From Tetrahymena thermophila SB210 (taxonomy: Eukaryota; Ciliophora; Oligohymenophorea; Hymenostomatida; Tetrahymenidae): DNA of 64,000 bases. The stretch is taken from the NCBI RefSeq assembly GCF_000189635.1, contig NW_002476216.1, forward strand, positions 124,001 to 188,000, in the 5' to 3' direction. This document shows positions 25,301 to 36,533 of this stretch, in pieces. Position 1 is the first letter of the stretch, and each line of letters opens with the position of its first letter. The notes under the pieces are model-generated. The model worked only from the letters and a program-made list of their open reading frames with translations. It ran no database searches and was not told where the DNA came from. The position numbers and the translations under genes were made by a program.

Positions 25301-26841
25301 TTCTAATAATAATCCAAGGGATAATTAATTTTAATGCAATCATTACAAACATCATAAATTTAGTTATCTATAACATTATGTACTCTGTATTTATTCCTAC
25401 ATGCTGTATTTGATTATTTATTTACTTCAATTATTTGATAAATAAATGATGTAGATTTTATTATTTGATTAGTATAATTCTTAAAATTTATTGTTGATTA
25501 AGTTTATTATTATTATTATTTTTTAAGATTTAAACAAAAGTAACCATTCTTATTAAAATCTATCGATTCACTAAATTGAATACTTGTTTTATTTCTATTT
25601 TATATCATAAATAACTTAAAATCTATGATTTCTATAAACTCAAACTAATTGTTGTTTTTTAATATTATAACTTAATTTTAATTTAGAAATATTTTATTTA
25701 TTGAATTTAATTCATAGTACACTGAGTCAAAAAAAAGACTTGATGTTTCTTCTAATAGCCTTATCTACTAGAGATAATTGTCAAACACAATCACTAAATT
25801 AATTTTGTCCTATAAAGTCTTTTAATAACTAAAAAATACCGTCTGATGGCATACTTAATTATCTACTAAATTCTCTAAAAGCCTTCCATCATTTTTTAAA
25901 TTAATTAAATTTTATTAACGATCTTTGTTTAATAAAGCAATTTGTCGCATTTAAGCCAAGCTAAATAATGAAATGTGTTGATTAATTTTATTATTTAAAT
26001 TAATTATATCATATAACTAATAATAAGTTTCTAGTATTATAAATTGGTTTTGATAAATTGATTATATCTTACTATTATAAATTATTGTAAACTGTTTAGA
26101 GTCCAGCTAATAAATAGTTAATTAGTTTCTCTAAATTTCTTCAATTAATAGCTATCGACAGCTACTCAGTATCTATTTTTAACTGTAATTTTCATTATTA
26201 TTTTTTATATTAATCTAATATTTTTAGTATTCAAAAAATATTAACCTAATATGAAAGTTTCCTATTTTATATGTTCCATGCTAAAAATCTAGTACTTATT
26301 ATTGAATTTTTTAGAAGCTACTTTAGTTACTATTAGAAGCATTAAATTACAAAAATTCTAGTTAACTGCTATTTTTATAATAGAATATAGCATAATTTTC
26401 TGTTATAAAACTGTTTAAAGTACCATTTTTAGCCATACTAACCAATAAGGAAGTTTAAAACAGAAGTTAATTTTCCATATTTTTTATATTTAGCATTATT
26501 ATATCTTTTGCTTTAAGTAGCTATAATATATTATTATTGTTTAAAAAACATTCCTAACTTTCACCTTTATCTTAACTTTCTGATAAGCTGAATGTTTTTA
26601 TTTTATAACATTTTTAAGTTAGACTACTTTTTCTTTAAATTTTGCTTGAATGTTTGTTATTATAAGTTTAATATAGATTGAAATAGTTTCTGTCATCATA
26701 ATTATGTTCCTAAAGATTATTAGATTAATGGAAAAATTAATCCAAATTTTATCCATAGCAAATATCTTAACTAATTAGAATAACTAAAATAATGTGAGTA
26801 AAGTGAATGTTAAATCTTTAATGCCTTAATCTTTGATTCAT
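22364..26841 (-). CDS. Large secretory multi-pass membrane protein with long cytoplasmic tail
   Basis: The start MNQRLRHQRFNIHFTHIILV at 26841 is a good signal peptide (hydrophobic HIILVILIS, then a small-residue cleavage region near CYGQ). One exon is open from there to about 24715 and encodes an Asn/Gln-rich ectodomain with few cysteines; one short cluster reads CRNKYRVHNV...CNDCIKINYPLDYY...GCLKM. Between about 24700 and 23230 follow several membrane helices (IVLLSGYTSIILLGIVFATY, IMIAFRKIALAMVAVLLY, IYIIFAISLVCSLVSIF, VISISVIMLLNLFIVLTFL). A Ser/Asn/Gln-rich cytoplasmic tail of about 280 residues ends KEELEFIQI. Layout and orientation match the gene at 15184-21492, but the furin-like repeat block is missing. 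Probably a related surface protein; no function assigned. At least two introns lie between 24715 and 23880. Confidence 0.75.
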
Positions 26842-27938
26842 TCCCTATATTACCTAATATTATGGATTTATATTTATTTTTCAATTTTTGCTAACTCTTC
26901 AATTAATTCCTTAAATAGTTGAATAATTCGACACAAAAGTAATTTAATTAGTGTTAATAAAAAAAGTGTATAATTGCTAGTTAGCCAAAGCTAAGCTTAA
27001 TTAGTTTTTAACATAATAACTTGAATTTTAAACAGTTTTGATAAATTGTTTAATTTACTAAATATTTAATTTTTATTTAGTTATTTTATGATGTATTATT
27101 ATTGATAAATAAAATAATATTTTTAAATTTTAAATAAACTTTAATATTTTTGAAGGGTTTTTATGCAAATATAAAATGTAAAAATAATAATTTATAATAT
27201 TTTGTTATTGAATTATGTCAAAATATATTTTAGATAATTATTAAAATTTATTTTTTGAAGTAGCTATTTAATTTTTTAAAAATTTATAGATTGCTTTTTT
27301 ATTTATTTATTTAATGTTGGAAATTTTTTATAAAAAATAATAATTTTATTTCAAAAGTACATACACAAATAAATGCGATTTTAAGTAATATAATACGAAT
27401 AAAGAGTCTTATTGAATATTTAGTTTCTGATATTTTATTTTATGGATATAATTATAAAATGTTTTTTGGCAAGTAAATATTTTTGGTAAATAATTTATTC
27501 AATAGATAGATAGTTAAATTTATATTATTTATTTGTAAACTAGTTAGTTTTCGAGCAGAGAGCATACAAAATAGAACTTATTATATTGCTAATACGCTCT
27601 TTAAAGTTAGTTATATTGTTTTAGTTATTTGAATATAAGAAGTAACTAACTATCATTTTTTTCATTTTTGTTACCTAAAAGAACGCTCAATAAAAATAGA
27701 TTAATAGATAGTTTTTAGTGAACATTAGTTCGTTTATTGATTGGTTAATACCTTGATATTGGTTAGTATTTAATAGTGATAGGTTGATTAGAGTGAGAAG
27801 AAATAAGAAGATAAATAATAGGGAATTTAGTTATATTGTAGAACTTATCTATAAAAGTATAGAACAGTGAGCGTTCATTTTTTGAATATCATTAGCTGCT
27901 TTTCAAAAAATGAAGGGATGAAAAATTGATAAAATTTT
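26842..27938. other. Intergenic spacer, no gene seen
   Basis: 1.1 kb between two minus-strand genes. A+T rich, with a slightly more mixed stretch at 27535-27860 that lacks a convincing frame on either strand. A small RNA gene there cannot be excluded, but I see no box or cloverleaf. Confidence 0.45.
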
Positions 27939-30900
27939 TCAGATATCTTCAACTCTGGAGTCAGATAACTCTATTAATCTAAGTCTTTCTCTATTAAATA
28001 CTCTGACATCTTCAGCCTAGGAAGCATCAATCAAGTATCCAATTAAATGTTTAAGTTCTTAATCATTTTTATCTTAGTGCCATTCCAAAATTGGAATACC
28101 GTTTTCAATTTAGAAACCAAACGAGTGAGCCAAATTATCAACAAGGACTGTTTTCTTTAAGTCTTTACCTTTTACAATTCTAAGATCTTTAATGAAGAAT
28201 CCATTCTTGGTCTCCATACAATTTGATCTATTAAGAATTCCGTTGATGTATTTACCTTCAGGATCAAGGAATTTAACAATGGCACTGGCATAAGTTGGAG
28301 ATGAAGCAGTAAAAATGTATATATCCCAATATTAAGCAAGTTTTTATAAAAATTCTAAGCAGTAAGGTCTAACTCTGAGTCCGATTTGATAGCCCTTTAT
28401 TTAAAAAAATAATCATATTAAATTAAATGAAGAAATTCTAGAGAATTATTCTGATTGATTAAAATAAACTTATTTTTCAATTAACGTATTTTAGCAATTT
28501 TTAAATTAATAATTTATTTTTATAAGCTTTAAATAGAATTTTATCAATTCGATAAATAAATATCTATTGTGATATTCAAAAACCATGTTTTTTTTTGTTT
28601 GTTGAAATATATTTGAGAGTTAAAAATTAGAGCTGTGTAGAATAATCAATAAAATAGTTAATTGTAATAAAGCTAATTTAATCCAGATTAAATGTGAGAA
28701 TAATAATAAATATTAATTGATTTCTTACGACTTTATCATCATTGTCTGCCTTAGCCTTGATAATATGATCAGGATTTTCTTTTAAGCTGCAACTATGAAT
28801 CAAGGTTTCATCCAAGTCTAATAAAAGGGTTTTTCCCTTAGGGTCTAATAAAAGATAGATGAAAATTAGATTTAGTTATTCGAAAAGAATGTTTTACATT
28901 TTGGATCTGGAACTGCTACTTGTTTGCTCTTAATGAATTTGTCAGAAGGTCCTTTTAAGCATTTTCTTGCGTATACTAAACCCCTATAAGTCAATGTCAA
29001 GTGCTTTTTGAAAGTTGCTTTATAATAATATTAAATAGAAAATTAAGTAATTGAAATGATAAAAGTAATAAGAATGAGTGACTCAAAAATGATAAATAGT
29101 TAACTAGTAGTTGTTACAAAATGTAATTATACTAAATAAAATTATAGGTCTCAACTCTAATTAAAATTTGTATAATTCTTTATTAAGGAAATACCTCAAA
29201 ATATTAGTTCATTAAAGTAATTTAATGGACATAAAATAAGGTATTTAAAACAAATACAGCGTACTATGTGTTAAAATTTTAAAATTAGAGAGAGTTATTG
29301 TGTGCTAATCTACTAACTTCTCAACAAAATAAATAGGTCTTTTAGGCTGTTCAGAATTCGAAAAATTGAAAAAAGAGTAGAATTAAAAGTAAAAAGACAT
29401 TTTTTCATTAGAAAAATTATAACATTAACTGCTGTTGCTACGCGCAGTTGTAATGTTAAAAAGAAAAATTAAAAGTAAATATTACTAAAATTTAAATATT
29501 ATTTTTCTTTGTACTTTTTCAAGCTTTCAAATTTTTTCTAATTATTATCCTTCCTTCTTACATTAATTTTTTTCTAAAAAATTAAAATTAAAAAATTGAA
29601 TGTGTATTTATTTTTATAGTCTAAATATCTATTGTATCATGTTCTTTGTCTATATTAATTTTAAGTTTACTAAGGGAAGAGCGTTGATGATAATTAACTT
29701 ATTGTTTTCTCAATTATTTATTATCAATCACTTTTGGCATAAAAAATTTTTTTGTAATAGAACCTTAGATATATTTTCCATTTTGCTCTCCTTAGTTTAT
29801 TTTAAAATCTTTTCTAGTAATTATTTTTTTGAAAATATGATTTCCTTGAATTTTAATTTTGTAATAAGCAATTAAAAAATAAAATACTTTCATATGTATT
29901 TTTAGAATTATAAAAGTATTTTATCTTACATGATATTTTTATCCTTCTATAGCTTTTGTAAGTAATTAATGATAAAATCAAATTTATTTGATCATTTAAT
30001 ATAATGATTAATCAGTCTTACACTAGCTGCATTTTAAATGCTTATAAAAAATCTTTTTATTTTTAATAGATCTGAAATAGCCTGATCATAATAACACCTA
30101 TCGCAAAAATTAATGTGGCAATAACATGGTGTAAAATGAATATTTTGAGTCATTTTTTTAGAAATTTTTATTATATTTTCTATGTATAAAATATTAATAT
30201 GCTTACCTTCTGTAACACTGTTTGAGAATATGAGATGACGGAATGGATGAGATTGGAGAGCATCTATTATTTCGTTTTTCTTGGCAATTCTTCTGGCCTC
30301 CGCATCGGAATCAACTGTAGATACAGAGTGGTTGGTGAGGAATCTACTCTTAATATCAGCCTATTAGTTAATAATAAATGTATCAGTAAACCAGAATTTC
30401 AATAAGCGTAAATTGGTTGAAAAATCAACGTTTATGTTTATATTATTGAAAATTAAACGATTTTTTTTTATGTAAGTGGACTATATATTATAATTTAGCT
30501 TTGAAATACATAAGTCAACAACTTTTTAATGATTTTAACAACTAACAAACTCATAAATGTTAAATTACTGTTAGACTATTTGGACCAACCTTCAAGTTAC
30601 TTGAGTAGCTGTTTGAGTGCTAATGAGTAGGTTTAGTGTACCCAACAGTCTGAGAGGGACTTCTGATGGAGAACTCCTCAAAGTCGTTGTTTTCTTATTC
30701 ATTAGCTCCTCTTTATTTAGTTCTCTCTATTTGTTTAAAAATATTATTTAATTGAATAAAGGTTTAAATAATATGATAAAATTCAGCGCAGTTCAGGCAG
30801 GTATTAAAATTAGCGATAAGTAGAATATGCGACTGATTATTTAAGAATGTGCTGAGAAGATTATAATTACAATCATCTGAAAGATTGGCGCTGTTAGTGA

Positions 30901-31063
30901 GTGCGAAATTAGATTAAAATGAACTCTTTTTAGTTTCAGTTGGCTTCATTGAAGGAGGAGTGTCTTCAGCTTCTTCTTCAGAGTAGAATCCAGCTTAGTT
31001 GTCAGTCATATGTTTTAGGTGACCTTGAGTTGTTTTTCCTTTGAAGTGGTATACTTTATCCAT
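27939..31063 (-). CDS. FCP1/SCP-type phosphatase (NLI-interacting-factor-like) with long N-terminal region
   Basis: HAD-superfamily Ser/Thr phosphatase of the small CTD phosphatase type. The nucleophile motif LLLDLDETLIHSCSLKEN (about 28840-28780) is followed by RVRPYCLEFLQKLAQYWDIY, the motif II segment IFTASSPTYASAIVKFLDPE, ILNRSNCMETKNGFFIKDL, and the motif III block KKTVLVDNLAHSFGFQIENG, then GYLIDASQAEDVRVF and a TGA at 27939. Just upstream are RGLVYARKCLKGPSDKF and PKRPIYFVEKLVDQHTITL. The first ATG I accept is at 31063 (MDKVYHFKGKTTQGHLKHMT), giving an Asn/Ser-rich leader with exons near 31063-30590, 30365-30207 and 29870-29557. ATGs at 29401 or upstream could be alternative starts, so these 5' exons may be a separate gene. 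The catalytic part is certain. CTD or another phosphoprotein is the likely substrate by family. Confidence 0.85.
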
Positions 31064-34000
31064 AATGTAATTTCTTGCTAGAAGTTAATATGTATTTATG
31101 TGAGAGTTTGATTATTTGTTATTAATATTAATTAATAGTAGTAGTAGTAGGTAGTAGTCAGAAGGTAATTTAAAAAAGTGTTTGTTTTATTAGTGCCTTT
31201 CTTTTTCTTTTTTTTAATTAAAAAATGATTTAGATTAATGTTATTTTGTTATCAATATAATTAATTATTTAATTTCTTTTTCTTCAGAATTTATTTATTT
31301 ATTTCTATTTTGCGATCTTTATTAAATCTGCCAATATTTTAAAGGAAAAGTGTTTGTTTGTGTATTATATGTTAATTAATTAGCTTAACTAAAATGAATA
31401 AGCGTTCTCCTAAAATAAGTTTTTTGATATACACTAACTAATCAATCAAATAACCAGTCTCTTTTTTAATAAACTTTTATTATTTCTATTAAATTAATTA
31501 GCTTTTATTGATTTCGCTGAAAAATAAATTAATAAGTAAATAAATAAATAAATCATTTGCAGAAAAGATAATTCATTAAAAAATTAATAAAAAATCATTT
31601 ATTGCATTTTCTTTCTATCGCAAAATTTTATTTATTTTCTTATTTTTCTCTTGAACTCACTCTTACTTAAAAACATTCTATGGGATTACTTGAAAACCTT
31701 TCCTTTACTTAAAATATTAGTTAGTGATATTTTAAATGCTCAATCCGACTATTTCCTTCTGATAATTTGTGTTTGTTTGTTTTTTTTGTCGATTGCTCTT
31801 ACTATATTAATCATTGGCTACTGAAATAAAATTTTAGAGTTTTTGGGGGTTAAGGAGAGTTTTTAAGAAGACAGGCAAGAAATAAAGAGAGATGGCAGAA
31901 GCTTTAATCAGCACGCATGAATAAAAATTAATTTTGAATGGTAACTGTAGTTTCTACCTTCTAATTAGGTGAGATGCAGAGGAGGATTGCGATATTTTCT
32001 TTGTGTTAGATACTTTAGAATGAATAGTAGAGAGTTAGTAGAACTTTTTCTTCTTTTGTTTATTTATTTATTTGTTTGTTAGCTTTTTTGGCTATTTATT
32101 TTATTTTCAATAATTTAATTATGATTATTAAATTTGATAACAAAAGTGATATTTAAAGACTATTCGCTTATTTGATAGTGGCTAATAATCCTTGCTTTAA
32201 AAAATTAACTTTCAGCCTCAGAAATTTTCATCTATAAATTTTATTATTTACCTAGTAAAAGAAATAAATAATTTATTAAAGCCCTAACAAGCAATAAATA
32301 AATAAAGCTCATTCAATAAGATATAAATGCTAAAAGGAATTTAAAGAAAGAGAGGCTTTAAATCAAAATTTGTTACCATAAGATCAGATTTCTTTAATAG
32401 ATTGCTCCTTTCCTGCATATTCTAATCGTTCCTTACTAACACAGATTAATTCTAAGAGGCTAAGAATAATTATCGTTAATTTATTTTAATTAATTAATTG
32501 ACTTTTGTTTCAGTCTCGTTTTATCTTATACTTTTATTTAGATACAGTCTGATTTTTAGCATATTTAAATTTTTGCTCCACTTTGATTGCAATAAAAATT
32601 TTCATTGAAATTGATCAAATTTAAATCCCTAGGATTGTTTTTATTCTTTATGCTGCCTATAGTAATTAATTGGCTATCATATTAGTAAAAATCTAAACAG
32701 AATTGCCTATCAAATAAAGTCGAACTAATTACAAATTCTGAACAAATTTAAATACATGTAAACACACACAATCATTCCATAAATATAATTTTTTATCTAT
32801 ATTTGCTCGTCTCCATAGGCTTCCCTTTGTTTACTATAAAGCAGTCCTCTCTAATTTAAAATTTAGTGACAATAGAATTACTGATTAATCTTTTCAAACA
32901 CATAATTTATTTGTGTCAAATCACATTTTATAATTCTTTTATCTATAATTTCCTATTGCTGTATTATTTATATGAAAATCACAAACTTGTAATTTTCTAA
33001 TTTTTAAAATAATTAAACGCTCATTGATAATTCATCTTTCCAAGCACCATTGATCTAACAGTTATTTCCATAAACTTCTACAAGTAAAATTTAAATTATT
33101 CTTACATTTCTTGAATTTGATTTGATTTGAACAATCAATCAATTAATAAATAAAAATACTGAAACCATCCATTTGATTGTTAGAAGAACTAAAAAATTAG
33201 AATATTATCTCGTTATCGAAATACATGTTTCAAATAATTTTATATTGCTTCCTTACTTGACTGATAAAAATATAATTTGATTTAGATAAATATTTTCCAG
33301 AAAAATTTTTCAAATCAGTATTTAAGTGTATAATGAAAACATTAAATCTGGTAAAAAAGTATTTATTGATTCAATGTTTCTATTATGTATTTAATTAATA
33401 AATTTGATGATTTTCTATTGGATAACAAGCAATCTTTAACGTTGTTTTAATATAATGACATCTATATTAATTAATATTAATTAGATATTAACCAATCTTA
33501 TGTTATGTTATGTTATGTTTTTATCATTTCGCAGTTTTTTAGCAATCAATTAAAATATCTTGCTTTAAAAATTAACATAAAGAATTATACTCTCCTATTA
33601 ATTTACAATATTTAACTTGAGATATTTAGATAAATATCTTAAAATATTAATTTTCAGTAATAACTTTAATTATTACTCTAATCATATTTTAGAGTCTACT
33701 TAAAAAACTCTAAAATGTAAAATGTTTTGAAAATTAAAGAATACGCTTTAATCTGTTTTTTATTTTTTAATCATTTTAAAAAAATGATTTTTATAAACAT
33801 GAATGAATTGAAACCGCAAATTCATAACAACATTTTGCATAATAAATCTCTTTCCCAAACACAAAAAGTTATCTATTATTTTTAGTAAATTTTGAAAAAC
33901 TATTACGATGTATTAAATATGAACAGATTTTATAGTATGATAAACTCATGGTAAAATTAAGCAAAAAGCTTTTAATACACAGTAAATATTATATTTAATT

Positions 34001-35187
34001 TCATTAATTTCATCACTTGCTTTCAAAAGAAGGATTTAATCTGTATTTTGAAGAAATGCCCTAAAAATCATTAAAATTATGATTGTATTAAAAAACCTCA
34101 AATTTTTTAGAAACTTTTAGGTTAGTTGCTTACCAAAAATAAATGATCAATCTAGAGCAAAGTAAAATAAAAGGATTTATATGAAATAGTATTTTATATT
34201 TTAGGAAAAGGCAGTTTTGCTTGACCCTTGCGTGAGATTCATAAACAATAAAACAAAAGTAGAAAAAATAAAATATTCAAATTGAAGTTAAAACAAAGGA
34301 GCAAATAAATTCATTCAATCAATCTTGCTTCTATTTTAGTATTAAAAAATTAAACTTAATATTGAAAAATATTAAAATAGCTACGTATCTATCATTGATT
34401 AATTCCTACCATAAATAAATAAAAGCTATTTCAATGATTAGAATTTTTAACAAAATGAATATTTAGAAATAAGACTTGTACAATTTCCCAAACAAAAATT
34501 GAATTTTTCAGTTAATATAAAATCAATTGTAAAAAAGTAATCCATCCTTAAAACACTATTTAATATAATAGTTTGAGTTAATAAAAATCTAAAATCCAAG
34601 CAAAAATACATCTCTCTTGAAAATAATTATTATTTATGTAAGAATCATATTCTTTCATTATATACAACAAACTTAAATAAATAAATTATTTATTTATTAA
34701 TATTTCTCTAGAGTCAGATTATTTTATAATAAAATTTTTTTTAATTTATAAATCAGAGTTATTTGTGTGTTTTTTATATTTTTTCTTTATTTAAGAATCA
34801 TATTTTTATATCTTTCTAAATCCTTGATATTATTTGTGCATTATAGATTTTATTATTAAAGCAAGATTTTTAAATTGGGAATAGATTAAATAAAAAAATA
34901 TATATTCTAATAGAATATAAAGTTCTAATTAATTATGTTTCTGGATTGTATATAAAATAGTTTTTTATACTTAAAGAAAAAACTATTATTCTAATATTTG
35001 CCTGATCATATTTTTTCTATTTTAAAATTTATCTTTTTAAATTTATCAAATAGAAAAAAAATTATTCAAAGAAAAACTCTCTTAATAATATAAATTAATA
35101 AAAACTTTTGTATATCAAACATATTACAAAAATATAAATATAAATACACTCATTCAATTAGATTTTAGGTTAAAAATTTTTAGATAA
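31064..35187. other. 4.1-kb divergent spacer; simple repeats, no accepted gene
   Basis: Lies between divergent genes (phosphatase leftward, U-box rightward). Contains a short GTA repeat at about 31136-31156 in the phosphatase leader, and four tandem TTATG units at about 33498-33520. Small frames exist, such as 31892-31972 (+, 26 codons) and 32418-32218 (-, 66 codons, MQERSNLLKKSDLMVTNF), but none has a domain or a partner exon. The rest is A+T-rich DNA where I see nothing. Confidence 0.5.
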
Positions 35188-35739
35188 ATGGCTGAAAGTA
35201 AGAAAAAATCATCATAAACAGGAGTGGGTAAAGATATAAATTATTTAAAAACAAAAACAACCAATCATTTTAAATAGTTTAGATTTTGAAACAATTTATT
35301 TAAAGTAGCCATATATAATTATTTATATTTTTCTACATTAATAGGAATATTAGCAGGATTAGCAGGAGTTGCGATAGGTGCAATAGGTGCATTCCTTTAT
35401 AAAGAATTAAAAGATGATAAAAAGACTGATAATGGAAATGGCTAAAAAGCACCATAAAATGTAGAAATTAAGAATAAAAATGATAAAAATACTAATTAAA
35501 CTGAAGATTAAGATCAATATAATGAAAATTTATTCTGTCCTATAAGTTTTGTACCTATGACAGATCCATACATATTAAAGAATTGCGGTCACTCATTCTA
35601 AAAGGAAACTATTGATTAGTGTCTATAAAAAAAATTGGAATGCCCTTTATGCAGAAAGTAATGTTAAAAAGAAGATCTTGTACCAAATTTTTCTTTAAAA
35701 AGTCTAGTCTAAGATATGATAAAAAATCAAAGTAAATGA
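35188..35739 (+). CDS. Small U-box E3 ubiquitin ligase-like protein with N-terminal membrane helix
   Basis: 144 aa from two exons (35188-35227 and 35345-35739; donor GTAAAG, acceptor TAG, phase 1). The short basic N-terminus MAESKKKSSQTG runs into a glycine-zipper helix, GILAGLAGVAIGAIGAFLY (residues ~14-32), long enough to cross or insert in a membrane. A charged Asn/Lys/Asp/Gln linker follows. The U-box starts at about residue 68: LFCPISFVPMTDPYILKNCG, then HSFQKETIDQCLQKK, CPLCRK and DLVPNFSLKSLVQDMI. U-boxes recruit E2 enzymes without needing zinc; here Cys and His survive at several RING positions, so a RING/U-box intermediate is possible. Membrane-anchored ubiquitin ligase is inferred. 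A minus-strand 62-codon frame at 35609-35797 is antisense and rejected. Confidence 0.88.
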
Positions 35740-36533
35740 GATTAACCATTAAAATATAAAAAAAATATTTAAAATTGTTATACAGCATTTTTTTCAAAAA
35801 AATTAATTAAATAAATAATTTTTAAAGTAAAATTATATTTTTCATAAATTGTTTTAGTTAAAAACTTATTATTTATTAGTAATAAGCTTTTAATTTCATT
35901 TTTAGTGTTTTTTTAATTTATTTTTACCAAATCCAAACTATGAATTATTTTTTGATTATGTTTATAAAATCCACAAATTTTACTTTTTGTTAGTTCTGCA
36001 CTATGTTAATTTTTTAATGAGGTGTTGATTATTTAATAATTTTAATTACTAATTTAATTTACATACAACATTAATGTTTATAAATATAGAGTAAACTAAA
36101 TTTGTAATATAAACTATAATGACTTATCTTTATGATAATTAATAAGTATTCAAGCTTTGTACATGTATTTTCTAAGCTTACTTTTTAGCAATTTTAAACG
36201 TAGAACATTAATCTTAAACAAGTTAAAATGTATAATATAATAATTTTGTTATTTCTGTTTAATTTTATGTTGTATTGTTATTTTAAAACAAATAAAAATA
36301 AATTGTCTATCATTTTTAAAAGTCTAAAGCTGTAATTCGAATAAAAGTTCTACGTAGATTCACAATGCTAAAAGTATTTAAAGACTTTTAAAAAGATTAA
36401 ACCCACAAAAATAATATGTTAAATATTTTTAATTTTTCAAGATTTATTTACTTTACAATTTATTACATGTGTTGAAAGTAGGCATGTATTTTAATAAAAA
36501 AAATATTAGGTAATTAATAATTTAGTAGAGTAA
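35740..36533. other. Intergenic spacer, nothing recognised
   Basis: 794 bases of A+T-rich DNA between two plus-strand genes. No frame, repeat or RNA gene supported. Confidence 0.5.

Noticed and set aside
29600-29875. Plus-strand hydrophobic frame of 91 codons
   Set aside because: The minus strand here has a more protein-like frame with a GTAAGA donor (KVIDNKQLRKQQVNYHQRSS), a probable exon of the phosphatase gene.
32218-32418. Minus-strand 66-codon frame MQERSNLLKKSDLMVTNF
   Set aside because: Only the first part looks protein-like; no partner exon or domain, and it lies in a long spacer. It could be a distal leader exon of the phosphatase gene, but this is unsupported.
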